This document shows positions 50,781-59,490 of a stretch of DNA of 64,000 nucleotides, piece after piece. Made by a program: the position numbers and the translations under genes. Source of the DNA: CAYOHP01 sp964403795 [NCBI: uncultured bacterium] (GTDB taxonomy: Bacteria > Muiribacteriota > UBA6191 > CAZXTJ01); contig CAYOHP010000001.1 in assembly GCA_964403795.1 (NCBI GenBank), positions 124,001 to 188,000 on the forward strand, given 5' to 3'. Position 1 is the stretch's first letter; every line of letters starts with the position of its first letter. Below the pieces are notes generated by a model. The model saw nothing but the letters and a program-made list of their open reading frames with translations. It was not told where the DNA came from and did not search any database.

Positions 50781-53108
50781 ATGACCGCCAGGATCGAGCG
50801 ACTCTCCGTCTCCGCGGTCCGGGGGATCTCCGCACAAGCCGTGAGCCTGTCTCTCGACCGCCCCTGGATCGAGCTGCCCCCTCGCCGACACGGCCCCGGA
50901 CTCGATCTCCTCGATGCCCTGGGACTGGTCCTCTTCCAGGTCCTGCCTTCCGGCCTCTCGCTCAGGGACGTCCCGCACCCCGACGCCGAGCACCCCTGGC
51001 GGATCGCCCTCCACCTGGAGGTCCCGGGACGCGGCCGCGCCGTGATCGAGCGGAACTCCCGGCGGATCAGCCTCGAGATCGAGGAGCCCGGATCCCGGAC
51101 CCTGTCGGGATCCCTCGAGGTCGCCCGGGGTCTCCGGAAGCTCCTCCGGATCGGATCCGAGGCCTCCCTGCCGAGCCTCTGGCGGGGCCTCCATCGCCTG
51201 GATCCGGATTCCGCCGAGGCAAGCCGCGTCGCTCCCGCTCCCGAATCCCCCCCCTGGCTCCCCTGGACCTGGGGCGGATCGGGCTTCGAGCGCTTCCTCC
51301 CGGTCGCCGCCGGCGACCTCGATCCCGGGAGATCCCGCGGAACCTCTCCCAGGGAGAGGTTCGAGCCGCCGGCCGGGGAGGCGCGTCCCGGATCGCACGG
51401 CCCGGGTCACCGCGAGCCCCTGGAGCATGGGCAGGCGACCTCCGGGGAGAAGGACCGCGAGGCCGCCTCCCGGAGGTTCGACGCAGCCCTCCGACAGCAG
51501 GCCCTGGAACACCTCGGAGAGCGGGATGCCGCCCTGGCCGGCCTGCTCTCCGACCTCGAGCAGGGGTCCCTGCGGGAACGGACCCGGACCGAGACCGCCA
51601 GAGCCACCCTGGATCGTCTGGCCCCTCTGATCCGGACCCTGGAGGAATCGGCGAGGGACCTGGAAGGCCGCCTGCATCGGCTCCAGCCCGTCAGCCGGAG
51701 GACCCTTGAGGAACTCGCGGTCCTGCGAGGGGCGGTACGGGAGGTCGCCGAGATCGAATCGCGGCTCCGTTCCCTGAGGCACCGGAAGGCCGAACTCGAC
51801 GCCTCGATCGGACGCGCCGAGGCGCGTCGGGACGAACAGGGCAGGCTCCCCCAGTTGCGTTCCGGCATCCTGAGGCTGCGGGACGAACACTCCCGCCTCC
51901 TGGGCCAGATCGCCGTCCTCGAGCGGGGCCGGAGCCAATTGGCAGGGACCACCTGTCCCTTCGTCGGGCGCGAATGCCCGGACGGCGGCGGTCGCATGGC
52001 CCTCGAGGAGGCGACCCGGAGCCTTCGCGATCTGGAGGAGCACCGCTACCGGGCCAGCCGCGAGATCGACGAGTACGAGCACTGGATCCGGAAGGCCGAA
52101 CAGGCCGAGTCCGAACTCGACGACGCCCGGATCCTGGCAGCCCGCACCGCGGAACTCGAGGAACAGCTCGAGTTCGAGACCCGCCGCCTCCATGCCCGCA
52201 TCCAGGCCGCCTCGCCGGAACCGGTCGTGCACAGCCTGGTCCAGGCGATCGAGATCCTCGGGGAGTGCGGCGCAGGCCTGGCTGCCGGACTTCCCCGGGG
52301 GCTGACCAAGGGACCCGGGAAGGCTCGCCCTGGCGACGACGCTCTCGAAGCCTGCACCCGCGCCTGCGATCAGCTCGAGGAGCTGATCCGGAGCCTTGCC
52401 ATCGACCTGGGCCGGACCCGCGAGGAACTGGTGGCACGCAAGCAGGAGGCCACCCGGCTCGAGACGGAGATCGCCCGCGCTTCGGCTCGCGAGGCGGAGA
52501 TCGAGCGCGAACTCAGGCGGGCTCGCACCGACCGGGACCTCCTGGCCGAGGATGTCCGGCGTACCCGGAAGGCCCTCGAGGACCTCGCCGATCCGAGCCG
52601 CCCCTCCCCTCCGGCGCCCCGTTTCGTGGAAGCGGCACCGGAAATTCTCGGCCAGGTCACCCGTGATCTCGAAGCCCGGCTCGCCTCCGAGGCTACCCGG
52701 CACGGATGTGAGGCCCTCGCCCTGCTTCTCGGGGACGGCTCCGCCACCCTGGGATTCGATCCCCAGGGGAGGCTGCAGTTCCGGGAAGGTCCGGCCCGAC
52801 CGTGGCAGTTCCCGGGAGAACTGCCCGAGGCGCTCCGGATGGCGATCCTGGTCAGCTCGCGCATCGGATGGATCCGGACCCTGGGGGCAACCCCGCTGCT
52901 CTGCCTCGACCGGCCCCCGTCGGGATCCCCCGAATGGTGGCGCCGCCTGGAGACCGGGGTAGCCGAGCGCCCGGGAGAACTCGGAATCTCCCAAGTCATG
53001 TTCCTCGGTCCCACCGGGGAGGGCTCCCCGGATCCGTCCGATCCCGCCCAGGGCTCCGGTACCGGGATGAGTATTGACGCGATTGATACATTCCAGGGGG
53101 CCGGATGA
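50781..53108 (+). CDS. Rad50/SMC-like protein lacking ATPase motifs, with zinc-hook-like cysteines
   Basis: A 775-residue protein with the overall plan of Rad50/SbcC. The N-terminal strand-helix start MTARIERLSVSAVRGI is followed by a position that should be Walker A but reads PRRHGPGLDLLDALGLVLF, with no GxxGxGKS/T. Long coiled coils flank a central CPFVGREC (C392 and C399), which resembles a zinc hook. The C-terminal block FPGELPEALRMAILVSS takes the place of the LSGGE signature, and PLLCLDRPPSG has Arg for the catalytic Glu of Walker B. ATP hydrolysis is therefore unlikely. GCAGGAG seven bases upstream supports the start. It lies between moxR and a ptsN-like gene. Confidence 0.78.
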   Translation: MTARIERLSVSAVRGISAQAVSLSLDRPWIELPPRRHGPGLDLLDALGLVLFQVLPSGLSLRDVPHPDAEHPWRIALHLEVPGRGRAVIERNSRRISLEIEEPGSRTLSGSLEVARGLRKLLRIGSEASLPSLWRGLHRLDPDSAEASRVAPAPESPPWLPWTWGGSGFERFLPVAAGDLDPGRSRGTSPRERFEPPAGEARPGSHGPGHREPLEHGQATSGEKDREAASRRFDAALRQQALEHLGERDAALAGLLSDLEQGSLRERTRTETARATLDRLAPLIRTLEESARDLEGRLHRLQPVSRRTLEELAVLRGAVREVAEIESRLRSLRHRKAELDASIGRAEARRDEQGRLPQLRSGILRLRDEHSRLLGQIAVLERGRSQLAGTTCPFVGRECPDGGGRMALEEATRSLRDLEEHRYRASREIDEYEHWIRKAEQAESELDDARILAARTAELEEQLEFETRRLHARIQAASPEPVVHSLVQAIEILGECGAGLAAGLPRGLTKGPGKARPGDDALEACTRACDQLEELIRSLAIDLGRTREELVARKQEATRLETEIARASAREAEIERELRRARTDRDLLAEDVRRTRKALEDLADPSRPSPPAPRFVEAAPEILGQVTRDLEARLASEATRHGCEALALLLGDGSATLGFDPQGRLQFREGPARPWQFPGELPEALRMAILVSSRIGWIRTLGATPLLCLDRPPSGSPEWWRRLETGVAERPGELGISQVMFLGPTGEGSPDPSDPAQGSGTGMSIDAIDTFQGAG

Positions 53109-53109
53109 G

Positions 53110-53138
53110 TTGTCGCAGGCCCCGGATCTGGCTAGTGT
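53110..53138 (+). promoter_or_regulatory. Candidate leaderless promoter of the ptsN-like gene
   Basis: TTGTCG (53110-53115), a 17-base spacer and TAGTGT (53133-53138), four bases before the ATG at 53143. The spacing to the start is short, so transcription may begin at or within the start codon. Confidence 0.4.
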
Positions 53139-53142
53139 GATC

Positions 53143-53616
53143 ATGCATACCGTGGTTCCCATCGACGCGACCCTGGTCAAGGTGCCTCTGCGGTGCTCCT
53201 CCAAGCAGGAGGCGATCGCGATGCTCCTGGACCTGCTGGTGGCTCGGGGCCTGGTCAGCAACCGTGAGAAGGTGTTGGCCGAGATCCTGGAGCGGGAAGC
53301 AGCCTCTTCCACCGCGATCGGATACGGCGCGGCCATCCCGCACGCCAGGTCCGAGTTCGTGACCGACACCGTCTGTGCTTTCGGGAGCACCCTGGGAGCG
53401 GGAATCGACTTCGGGACTTCCCCGGAACCCGGAGCCGACTCCCGCGCCAACCTGCTCTTCCTGATGGTCTCGCCGAGGCACGACACCACTCCCCACATCA
53501 AGACGCTGGCGAGGATCGCCCGCCTGGTGAAGGACGAGGAGCGGCGCCGCAATCTCACGGAGGCCACCGAGATCAACACCATCCTGGGGCTTCTCGGGGA
53601 CCTGGCCAGAAGCTGA
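53143..53616 (+). CDS. PtsN/fructose-type EIIA domain protein
   Basis: A 157-residue EIIA of the fructose/nitrogen PTS type. The phosphorylatable histidine lies in TAIGYGAAIPHARSEFV (H67), and KQEAIAMLLDLLVARGLV and HIKTLARIARLVKDEERRR are the usual helices. No EIIB, EIIC, HPr or EI gene is nearby, so a regulatory role like EIIA-Ntr is likelier than sugar transport. The ATG at 53143 is chosen over 53074 because the earlier start lies inside the preceding gene and the promoter boxes sit between. EIIA-Ntr genes often neighbour rpoN or hprK, neither of which is present. Confidence 0.9.
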   Translation: MHTVVPIDATLVKVPLRCSSKQEAIAMLLDLLVARGLVSNREKVLAEILEREAASSTAIGYGAAIPHARSEFVTDTVCAFGSTLGAGIDFGTSPEPGADSRANLLFLMVSPRHDTTPHIKTLARIARLVKDEERRRNLTEATEINTILGLLGDLARS

Positions 53617-53670
53617 GCCCGGCCTTCGGGGCGGGACATCGCCCGGGTACGCTGTCCGGGAAGGAGCAGG

Positions 53671-54693
53671 ATGGCCTCCCGGGACTCGACCTCGATCGGA
53701 GCCCTGGTCCCCGACCCCCCCGACCTGGACGCCCCCCTCGTCCCCTGGGCCGCGTCCACCTCGCTCACCGACGTCGACCACCAGAAGCGGACCTCGGCCT
53801 GGAAGGGCGCGCTGGCCGCGGGCCTCCCCTCCCTGCTGATCCTGGCTCCGCTCCGGGAGTTCCTCACCGGCGCCGCGCCGGCGCTGGCCGCCTTCCTCGA
53901 TCCGTTCCTCCCCGGGTTCCTGCTTCCCTTCGCGGTCCTCTCGATCCTGTTCCTGACCCCGGCCCTGCTGGCCTTCCCGGTGGCCGTGGCCTCGGCGATC
54001 TCGGTGCGCAGGGAGGGCCGACGCGACCGGGAGCTGGGCATGGCGGCCGCTGCAGGCGCCGGGATGGGCTCGGCGACCCTGGCCGTGGGAGCCGTCCTGT
54101 TCGAGTGCTTCCGGGCCGGGGAGCCCCTCCTGATCCCCATCTGGCTGGGGGCCGCGGCCTTGGGAGTGGGGGTCGTCGGGGCCGGTGCCTTTGCCGCGGT
54201 CCCGGGCTCCAAGGGCAAGCGGATCGAGAACGCCCCCGGGCTCTATCACGGCCTCCTGGCCGCGGGTCTGGGAGGTCCTGCCCTCCTGGTCGGGGGTGGT
54301 TTCTGGGCAACCGCCGCCTACCTGGTCCCGGAACTCTCTCCCTGGTGGCTGGCGAGCCTGGCCTTCTCGGGGTCGCTGGCGAGCGCGGTCGCCACCTCGA
54401 TCACCCTCCTGGGACTGGCCCCGGTCACCTACGTCCTGGCCCGGACCCTCAGGCGGAGATTCCCGGGAGCCCCCGCCAAGGCCCTGCTCGCCGGACTGGT
54501 CTTCCCGCCCCTGGTGCCGTTCCTCGCCCTTCTCGGAGTCCTGGCCATGCACCTCCATGACCCGTTCTTCCCGGCGCTCGCCACCGTGCTCGGGGGTGCC
54601 GCGGCGGTCTCCGCCCATGCCGCGGCCGCCCTCCTGGGACTGGGGAAGGAGTCGCCCTCCACTCCCCGGCGCCTCCCGGGGGCCAAGGGATGA
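53671..54693 (+). CDS. Polytopic membrane protein upstream of iscS
   Basis: A 340-residue protein with a soluble 40-residue N-terminus (PPDLDAPLVPWAASTSLTD) and about seven or eight membrane helices rich in Ala, Gly and Leu (LPSLLILAPLREFL, LPFAVLSILFLTPALLAFPV, IPIWLGAAALGVGVVGAGAF, VFPPLVPFLALLGVLAM). GGAAGGAG sits about five bases before the ATG. Its stop overlaps the start of the cysteine desulfurase gene (ATGA), though no functional link is obvious. No transporter signature recognised. Confidence 0.78.
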   Translation: MASRDSTSIGALVPDPPDLDAPLVPWAASTSLTDVDHQKRTSAWKGALAAGLPSLLILAPLREFLTGAAPALAAFLDPFLPGFLLPFAVLSILFLTPALLAFPVAVASAISVRREGRRDRELGMAAAAGAGMGSATLAVGAVLFECFRAGEPLLIPIWLGAAALGVGVVGAGAFAAVPGSKGKRIENAPGLYHGLLAAGLGGPALLVGGGFWATAAYLVPELSPWWLASLAFSGSLASAVATSITLLGLAPVTYVLARTLRRRFPGAPAKALLAGLVFPPLVPFLALLGVLAMHLHDPFFPALATVLGGAAAVSAHAAAALLGLGKESPSTPRRLPGAKG

Positions 54694-55904
54694 CGCCAGG
54701 CAAGGGTGCGGTCCGGGGCCACCCGATCTACCTCGACAACAACGCCACCACCCCCATGGATCCCAGGGTCCTGGAGGCCATGCTCCCGTTCTTCTGCGAG
54801 CGGTTCGGGAACGCGGCCAGCCGCTCCCACGCCTTCGGGTGGGAAGCCGAGAAGGCCGTGGACCGGGCCCGCCGGCAGGTCGGGGAGCTGATCGGTGCCA
54901 GCGCCCGCGAGATCGTCTTCACCTCCGGGGCCACCGAATCCGACAACCTCGCCCTCCAGGGCACCTGGGCCGCCTACCGGGAGCGCGGGGACCACATCGT
55001 GACCTGCACCACCGAGCACAAGGCGGTCCTCGACACCCTCGACGCCCTCGAGACCCAGGGTCTGCGCACTACCCGCCTCGCCCCGGACGGCCAGGGACGG
55101 GTATCGCCCGGGCAGGTCGAAGCCGCCCTCGAACCCGGCACGATCGCGGTCTGCCTGATGCTTGCCAACAACGAGATCGGGACCCTGCACCCGATCGCGG
55201 AGATCGCGGCCATGGTGAGGAGCCGGGGCATCCTCGTGCTCTGCGACGCGGCGCAGGCGGTAGGCAAGATCCCGGTCGACGTCGAGACCCTTGGGGTCGA
55301 CGTCATGGCACTGACCGCCCACAAGTTCTACGGGCCCAAGGGCGTAGGCGCCCTCTACGTCCGCCGTCGCGACCCGACGGTCATGCTCTCGCCGCTCCTC
55401 CATGGCGGGGGACACGAACGGGGCATGCGTAGCGGGACCTTGAACGTCCCCGGGATCGTCGGTTTCGGCGAAGCCGCGCGACTCGCCCAGGAGTCCCTGC
55501 CGACCGAATCCCGAACCCTCGCGGCCTGGCGCGATCGCCTCGAGGCCGGGATCCTCGAGAGTGTCGACGAGTGCACCCGGAACGGAGACCCGGACCATCG
55601 GCTCCCCGGCACTTCCAGCCTGTCGTTCCGCTGGGTGGACGGGGAGTCGCTGATGATGGGCCTCAAGGACGTGGCGGTCTCCTCGGGTTCGGCCTGTACC
55701 TCGGCCTCGGTGCGGGTGAGCCATGTGCTCGAGGCCATCGGCCTCCCGGACGACCTGGCCCACGCCACCCTGCGCTTCGCCTTCGGCCGGTTCAACCGGG
55801 ACGAGGACGTCGCGCTCGCGGTCGAGCGGGTGGCCGAGACGGTGCAGCGCCTGCGACGGATGTCGCCCCGCTACCCGGGCAACCGCTCTGCCGGGAACCC
55901 CTGA
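54690..55904 (+). CDS. iscS: Cysteine desulfurase (IscS/NifS class)
   Basis: A 404-residue PLP-dependent cysteine desulfurase that supplies sulfur for Fe-S clusters and tRNA thiolation. Motifs are IYLDNNATTPMDPRVLEAM, EIVFTSGATESDNLAL, TEHKAVLDTL, DAAQAVGKIPVDV, the PLP lysine in LTAHKFYGPKG (K212) and the catalytic cysteine on a class I loop SSGSACTSASV (C336). No iscU, iscA or iscR follows; only a convergent subtilase gene, so the scaffold must be elsewhere. The assignment to IscS rather than NifS is by loop type only. A strong hairpin terminator follows. Confidence 0.95.
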   Translation: MTPGKGAVRGHPIYLDNNATTPMDPRVLEAMLPFFCERFGNAASRSHAFGWEAEKAVDRARRQVGELIGASAREIVFTSGATESDNLALQGTWAAYRERGDHIVTCTTEHKAVLDTLDALETQGLRTTRLAPDGQGRVSPGQVEAALEPGTIAVCLMLANNEIGTLHPIAEIAAMVRSRGILVLCDAAQAVGKIPVDVETLGVDVMALTAHKFYGPKGVGALYVRRRDPTVMLSPLLHGGGHERGMRSGTLNVPGIVGFGEAARLAQESLPTESRTLAAWRDRLEAGILESVDECTRNGDPDHRLPGTSSLSFRWVDGESLMMGLKDVAVSSGSACTSASVRVSHVLEAIGLPDDLAHATLRFAFGRFNRDEDVALAVERVAETVQRLRRMSPRYPGNRSAGNP

Positions 55905-55962
55905 GGGACCGACAGGGCTGTCGCTCCGGGCGGAGGCTTTCGGACCCCGCCGGGAACGCGGA

Positions 55963-55998
55963 CGTCCCGGGCCTGGACCGGAGTCCGGACCCGGGACG
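55963..55998. terminator. 36-base nested hairpin between convergent genes
   Basis: CGTCCCGGG (55963-55971) pairs with CCCGGGACG (55990-55998), and inside it CTGGAC pairs with GTCCGG (one G-T pair) around CGGA. This is the most stable-looking hairpin in the window. It separates iscS from the subtilase gene and could stop transcription from both sides. Confidence 0.6.
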
Positions 55999-56019
55999 AC
56001 CTGGATCACCGGCCCCGCG

Positions 56020-57429
56020 TCAGGGGAAGAGCGGGAGACCCCGGGCCCCGGCCACCTCGAGGCTCTTCATCACGTCGATGCGACCTTCGCCGTAGCGGGC
56101 GTCCTTGCCCGGAGTCCCGAGGTCGAGAGCGCCCTTCTCGAAGGCATCCTCGAGCTGGTCGACCGAGGCGCCCGGGAGGGCCTGCTTGAGCAGGGCCATG
56201 GCCCCGGCCGCGTGAGGGCAGGCCATCGAGGTCCCGTTCATCGGCTGGTAGCCGCCGTCGGGCATGGTCGAGACGATCGCCACCCCGGGGGCGCTGACGT
56301 CGGGCTTCAGGAAGGTCTGCCCATCCCACTCGATCTCGCCGCCGGTGGAGAAGCTCGCCACCTTGTCGTTCCTGTCGGTGGCGCCCACCGCGAAGGCTTC
56401 CGGATACCCGCCCGGGACCGCCTTGGAACCGAGGCCGCTGTTCCCCGAGGCGAAGACCGGGACGATCCCGGCCTCCCTCCAGGCGACCACGATGTCCCGG
56501 AACACCCCGGCGCCGTCGCCCAGGCCGTCCTTGTCGGCGCCCCAGCTGTTCGACACCAGGGCCGGCTGGTCGTCGGTCGAGGGGTCCCCGTCGGGGTCGA
56601 GCATCCACTGCATGGCCGACAACAGGCCCGAGAGGGATCCGCCGCCGTTGGCGTTGAGCGCCTTGGCGACCACCAGCTTGGCCTTGGGAGCGACCCCCAC
56701 GCCCTCGGCCACGATGCTTCCGGCCGAGTGGGTCCCGTGGCCCTGGTCGTCGTAGGGCTCGGTCTTCTGGCCCACGAAGTCCTTGAACCGGGCGACCTTC
56801 CCGGCGAGCGCCGGGTGGCTGGCCTGGACCCCGGTGTCGATATGGCCGACGGTGACACCCTCGCCGGTCAGGCCCTTCTCCTGCCAGGCCCGCAGGGCGC
56901 CGACCTTCTCGAGACCGTAGTTCTTGGGGGCCGGCGCCTCGGACGCCTCGTCCTCGGCCGGAGCCCCGTCCTCCTCGCGGTCGAAGCGCAGCCAGTCGAG
57001 CTCGCGGTCGAGCACGATCTGGCGCACATCGTCACGGGCCTGGAGCTTGGCCAGGAGATCCCGGTCGACCTCGGTGGCGATGCCGTTCACGGCCCAGAGG
57101 TAGGTGAGGCCGGCGCTCCGGCTCATCATGCCCACCTCGCTGCCTTCGCTGCCGAGCATCTCCCTGAGCCCCTGGGTGCTGGCATCGGCCACCACCCGGC
57201 GGCGGCCGGTCGGGCTCTCGGGCAGGGCGCCCATCGGGGTCGATGCTTCCTTGGCCAGGACCAGCACCTTCACGGGGGAGGCGTCGGCCTCCACCGCTTC
57301 CAGGACCGCGGCCTCGACCGATGCCTGATTCCTCAGGTTGGGTCGTTCGGCCGAGACCGGTGCCGGGGCCGCCATCAGGGCGACCATTCCCAGGGAGACG
57401 AGTTCCGGGACGCGCGAGCGCTTCTTCAT
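56020..57429 (-). CDS. Exported S8 (subtilisin) family serine protease
   Basis: A 469-residue secreted subtilase. A signal peptide (LGMVALMAAPAPVSA) and a propeptide of about 150 residues, including a peptidase-inhibitor-like part (VKVLVLAKEASTP, VDRDLLAKLQARDDVRQIV), precede the catalytic domain. The triad is Asp198 in GHIDTGV, His234 in GHGTHSAG and Ser401 in NGTSMACPHAAGA; the oxyanion Asn lies in FASGNSGLGS. The ATG is preceded by GAGGAGG and, in the leader, by a perfect 7-bp hairpin. It runs convergent with iscS. The substrate may be extracellular protein generally. Confidence 0.95.
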   Translation of the reverse strand: MKKRSRVPELVSLGMVALMAAPAPVSAERPNLRNQASVEAAVLEAVEADASPVKVLVLAKEASTPMGALPESPTGRRRVVADASTQGLREMLGSEGSEVGMMSRSAGLTYLWAVNGIATEVDRDLLAKLQARDDVRQIVLDRELDWLRFDREEDGAPAEDEASEAPAPKNYGLEKVGALRAWQEKGLTGEGVTVGHIDTGVQASHPALAGKVARFKDFVGQKTEPYDDQGHGTHSAGSIVAEGVGVAPKAKLVVAKALNANGGGSLSGLLSAMQWMLDPDGDPSTDDQPALVSNSWGADKDGLGDGAGVFRDIVVAWREAGIVPVFASGNSGLGSKAVPGGYPEAFAVGATDRNDKVASFSTGGEIEWDGQTFLKPDVSAPGVAIVSTMPDGGYQPMNGTSMACPHAAGAMALLKQALPGASVDQLEDAFEKGALDLGTPGKDARYGEGRIDVMKSLEVAGARGLPLFP

Positions 57430-57448
57430 ACTGCATCCTCCTCGTTAC

Positions 57449-57469
57449 GAGCCCCTCTGTCGGGGGCTC
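57449..57469 (-). promoter_or_regulatory. Hairpin in the 5' leader of the subtilase gene
   Basis: GAGCCCC and GGGGCTC form a 7-bp perfect stem with a seven-base loop, eight bases upstream of the GAGGAGG ribosome-binding site. It could affect translation or mRNA stability, or be a transcription pause. Confidence 0.35.
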
Positions 57470-57509
57470 CCTCACTCCGCTGCCTCGCTTCTTCGAGGTC
57501 AGCAGGCGA

Positions 57510-57537
57510 ACGTTAGTGAGGAAACGGGAAGTGTCCA
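57510..57537 (-). promoter_or_regulatory. Candidate promoter of the subtilase gene
   Basis: Reading on the minus strand, TGGACA (57537-57532), a 16-base spacer and TAACGT (57515-57510). This gives a leader of roughly 75 bases with a hairpin and a good Shine-Dalgarno, unlike the leaderless genes. Confidence 0.45.
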
Positions 57538-57615
57538 TCCCCCTTCCCATCGAATATTCGCGTCACGGGATCCGGACGGGTCGAGGCGCGCCCGCGGCCA
57601 AGCCCCCCGGACCGT

Positions 57616-58632
57616 TCAGCGGCCCAGGGCGAACCAGGCTGCGAGCAGGAAGGAGAGCAGCAGCGCGGCCGCGATCCGCACCAGCTGGCGCCGCGACAAG
57701 GCACCCCGATCCAGCGCGTAGAAGACCGGGTCCGGGGCTCCGAAGGTCCGTCGTATCCCTCCCCGGGCCCGTCCCATCGAGGGTCCCTCCTGATCGGGCC
57801 GGACGTCGAAGAGCTGGGCCACCGGAGGCCGATGCACCCAGGGCGCCGGGATCTCCCGCACCCGCCGGACCACCTCGTCGATGGCGGGCCGACGGGTCGG
57901 ATCAGGGTCCAGCAGCGCGCCGACCAGCCGCGACACCTGGGTCGAGGCCCCGGTGGCCAGGGCGTCGAGATCGGTGGCCCGGATGCTCCGGTCCCGGCGG
58001 ATCTCGAGGAAGTTCGGCCCCAGATCGGCATGCGGCACGAATCCGGCGATCACCTCGTAGAGGAGCGCCCCGAGCTGGTAGAGGTCCGAGGCCGCCCCTG
58101 ACGGGTTGCCGTGCAGCGTCTCCGGGGGAAGATAGGCAGGCGTCCCCTCGATGGTGGGCGATCGCCGTCCGACCGATCCCAGGTCGAGCAGCCGGGTGCG
58201 ATCGTCGGAGGTCACCACCACGTTCCCGGCGGTGATGTCGCCATGCGAGAGCCCGTGCTCGGAGAGCGCCTGCAGGGCACCGAGGAGGTCCCGGGCGATC
58301 TTCGGGAGGATGCGGACCAGGCGGGTCTGGGAACCCCGGATCAAGTGTTCGAGCGATTCGCCCTCGACCAGTTCGAGCACCGCCCAGGGTGGGTCCTCGT
58401 CCAGGTTCGAATCGAGCACCCGGACCAGCCGCGGATCCTCGAGTCCGGAGGCGGCCCGGACCCGGGACTCGAAGACTTCCCGCTCCCGGCGGCTCCGCCC
58501 CGGACGCAGGATCTTCACCGCCACCGGAGCCCGCCACCCGATCCGTTCGGCCCGGTAGACGTCCGAGGAGGTCCCGCGGCCGAGCAGGCCGAGGATGCGA
58601 TAGGGACCGACCTGGACGGGGGCGACCGGCAA
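57616..58632 (-). CDS. Membrane-anchored Ser/Thr kinase-like protein (HGD/DLG type)
   Basis: A 338-residue protein: a kinase domain, then one C-terminal membrane helix (RIAAALLLSFLLAAWFALG) with almost nothing outside. It keeps a GRGTSSDVY loop, VAVKIL (K40), the catalytic Asp in HGD (D132), the Asn in AGNVVV (N137) and an Asp in LDLGS where DFG is expected (D150), plus GTPAYLPPE. All core residues are present, so activity is plausible despite unusual HGD and DLG motifs. The TTG start at 58632 is forced by a TAG two codons upstream. It is third in an operon behind two lipid-transfer-like proteins. Confidence 0.85.
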   Translation of the reverse strand: MPVAPVQVGPYRILGLLGRGTSSDVYRAERIGWRAPVAVKILRPGRSRREREVFESRVRAASGLEDPRLVRVLDSNLDEDPPWAVLELVEGESLEHLIRGSQTRLVRILPKIARDLLGALQALSEHGLSHGDITAGNVVVTSDDRTRLLDLGSVGRRSPTIEGTPAYLPPETLHGNPSGAASDLYQLGALLYEVIAGFVPHADLGPNFLEIRRDRSIRATDLDALATGASTQVSRLVGALLDPDPTRRPAIDEVVRRVREIPAPWVHRPPVAQLFDVRPDQEGPSMGRARGGIRRTFGAPDPVFYALDRGALSRRQLVRIAAALLLSFLLAAWFALGR

Positions 58633-58635
58633 CGG

Positions 58636-59490
58636 CTACCCCCGGGAACCGTCGGCAGGACGGACTGCCGGCCCCGGCACCTCCCGGCGCACGATCGTCC
58701 CGCTCCGGCCGGTGAGCTCGACGCTGCCTCCGAGAACCCGGAGACCCTGTCGGGCCAGCTTGGCGTACTCGTCCTCGAGTTCGATGGGACGCCCGATCCG
58801 TTCCCGGAGTTTCCCCTGGACGATCCGTTCGACGAAACGGGGGAGACCCCGGATGCGGACCCCGAGGTCCCGGACCCCGATCCGGGTCTCCTCCTGGAAG
58901 AGGATCCCGTCGAGCTCGACCCGCGGGAAGAAGCGGAACAGCAGGAAGCGGATCGGTCGGGTGGCCGCGATCCGCAGGCGCCCGGTCTCGGGTCCCTCCC
59001 GGACCTCGGCATCCACGAAACCGCCCTTGGCGATCAGGCGGTCGAGGTCGTCCATGGTGATCCGGACCTCGATCCGCAGGGGCACCGGTGCGACCGGCGC
59101 GATCCGGCCCACGCCGAGCTGGGCGTAGTCGAGCTCGACCGCCCCGATCTCGAGGTCGGCCGCCACCGGGAGGTCCCCGATGGTCCCCCTGGTCACCTTC
59201 AGCCGGCCCGAATCGGCGAGCAGGTGGAAGCGCTCGCCGTCGGTGCAGAGGCGCAGCCCCTCGAGGCGGAACTCGAATTCGAGGAGCCGCTTCTTCCACC
59301 GGGTCCGGAGGGCCCGCTCGAGCTCGCCCTGGATCTTCACGAGCCGCTCGGCGTCCAGGGCCATCTCCCTCCAGACAGGGGACGCGGCTCCCGGCCTTCC
59401 CCCCGAATCGACGGGAGAGGCGGACCCCGACGCCGCTGCGACCAGCGACGCCAGCCCGGCGAGAGCCAGGGCCCGGACCGACCCTCTCAC
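58636..59490 (-). CDS. Exported DUF2993/lipid-binding-like protein
   Basis: A 284-residue protein with a signal peptide (ALALAGLASLVAAASGSA). The mature sequence alternates amphipathic strands and short helices: LEFEFRLEGLRLCTDGERFH, VAADLEIGAVELDYAQLG, LRIEVRITMDDLDRLIAKGG and GLRVLGGSVELTG. This resembles LmeA/DUF2993-type lipid-binding proteins with a curved sheet, and the match is moderate. GTG overlaps the stop of the AsmA-like gene (GTGA). A kinase gene begins three bases after its stop. It likely works with the AsmA-like protein in envelope lipid traffic; this is inference. Confidence 0.65.
   Translation of the reverse strand: MRGSVRALALAGLASLVAAASGSASPVDSGGRPGAASPVWREMALDAERLVKIQGELERALRTRWKKRLLEFEFRLEGLRLCTDGERFHLLADSGRLKVTRGTIGDLPVAADLEIGAVELDYAQLGVGRIAPVAPVPLRIEVRITMDDLDRLIAKGGFVDAEVREGPETGRLRIAATRPIRFLLFRFFPRVELDGILFQEETRIGVRDLGVRIRGLPRFVERIVQGKLRERIGRPIELEDEYAKLARQGLRVLGGSVELTGRSGTIVRREVPGPAVRPADGSRG

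Noticed and set aside
49757-53108. MoxR/VWA-type system
   Set aside because: No von Willebrand A domain or DUF58 protein follows moxR; the next gene is Rad50-like, so the standard MoxR operon is not present.
58636-58638. Readthrough of TAG joining the exported lipid-binding-like protein to the kinase, since they share a frame
   Set aside because: The first is exported by a signal peptide and the second has a cytoplasmic kinase domain, so a fusion would be topologically wrong; a TTG restart is adequate.
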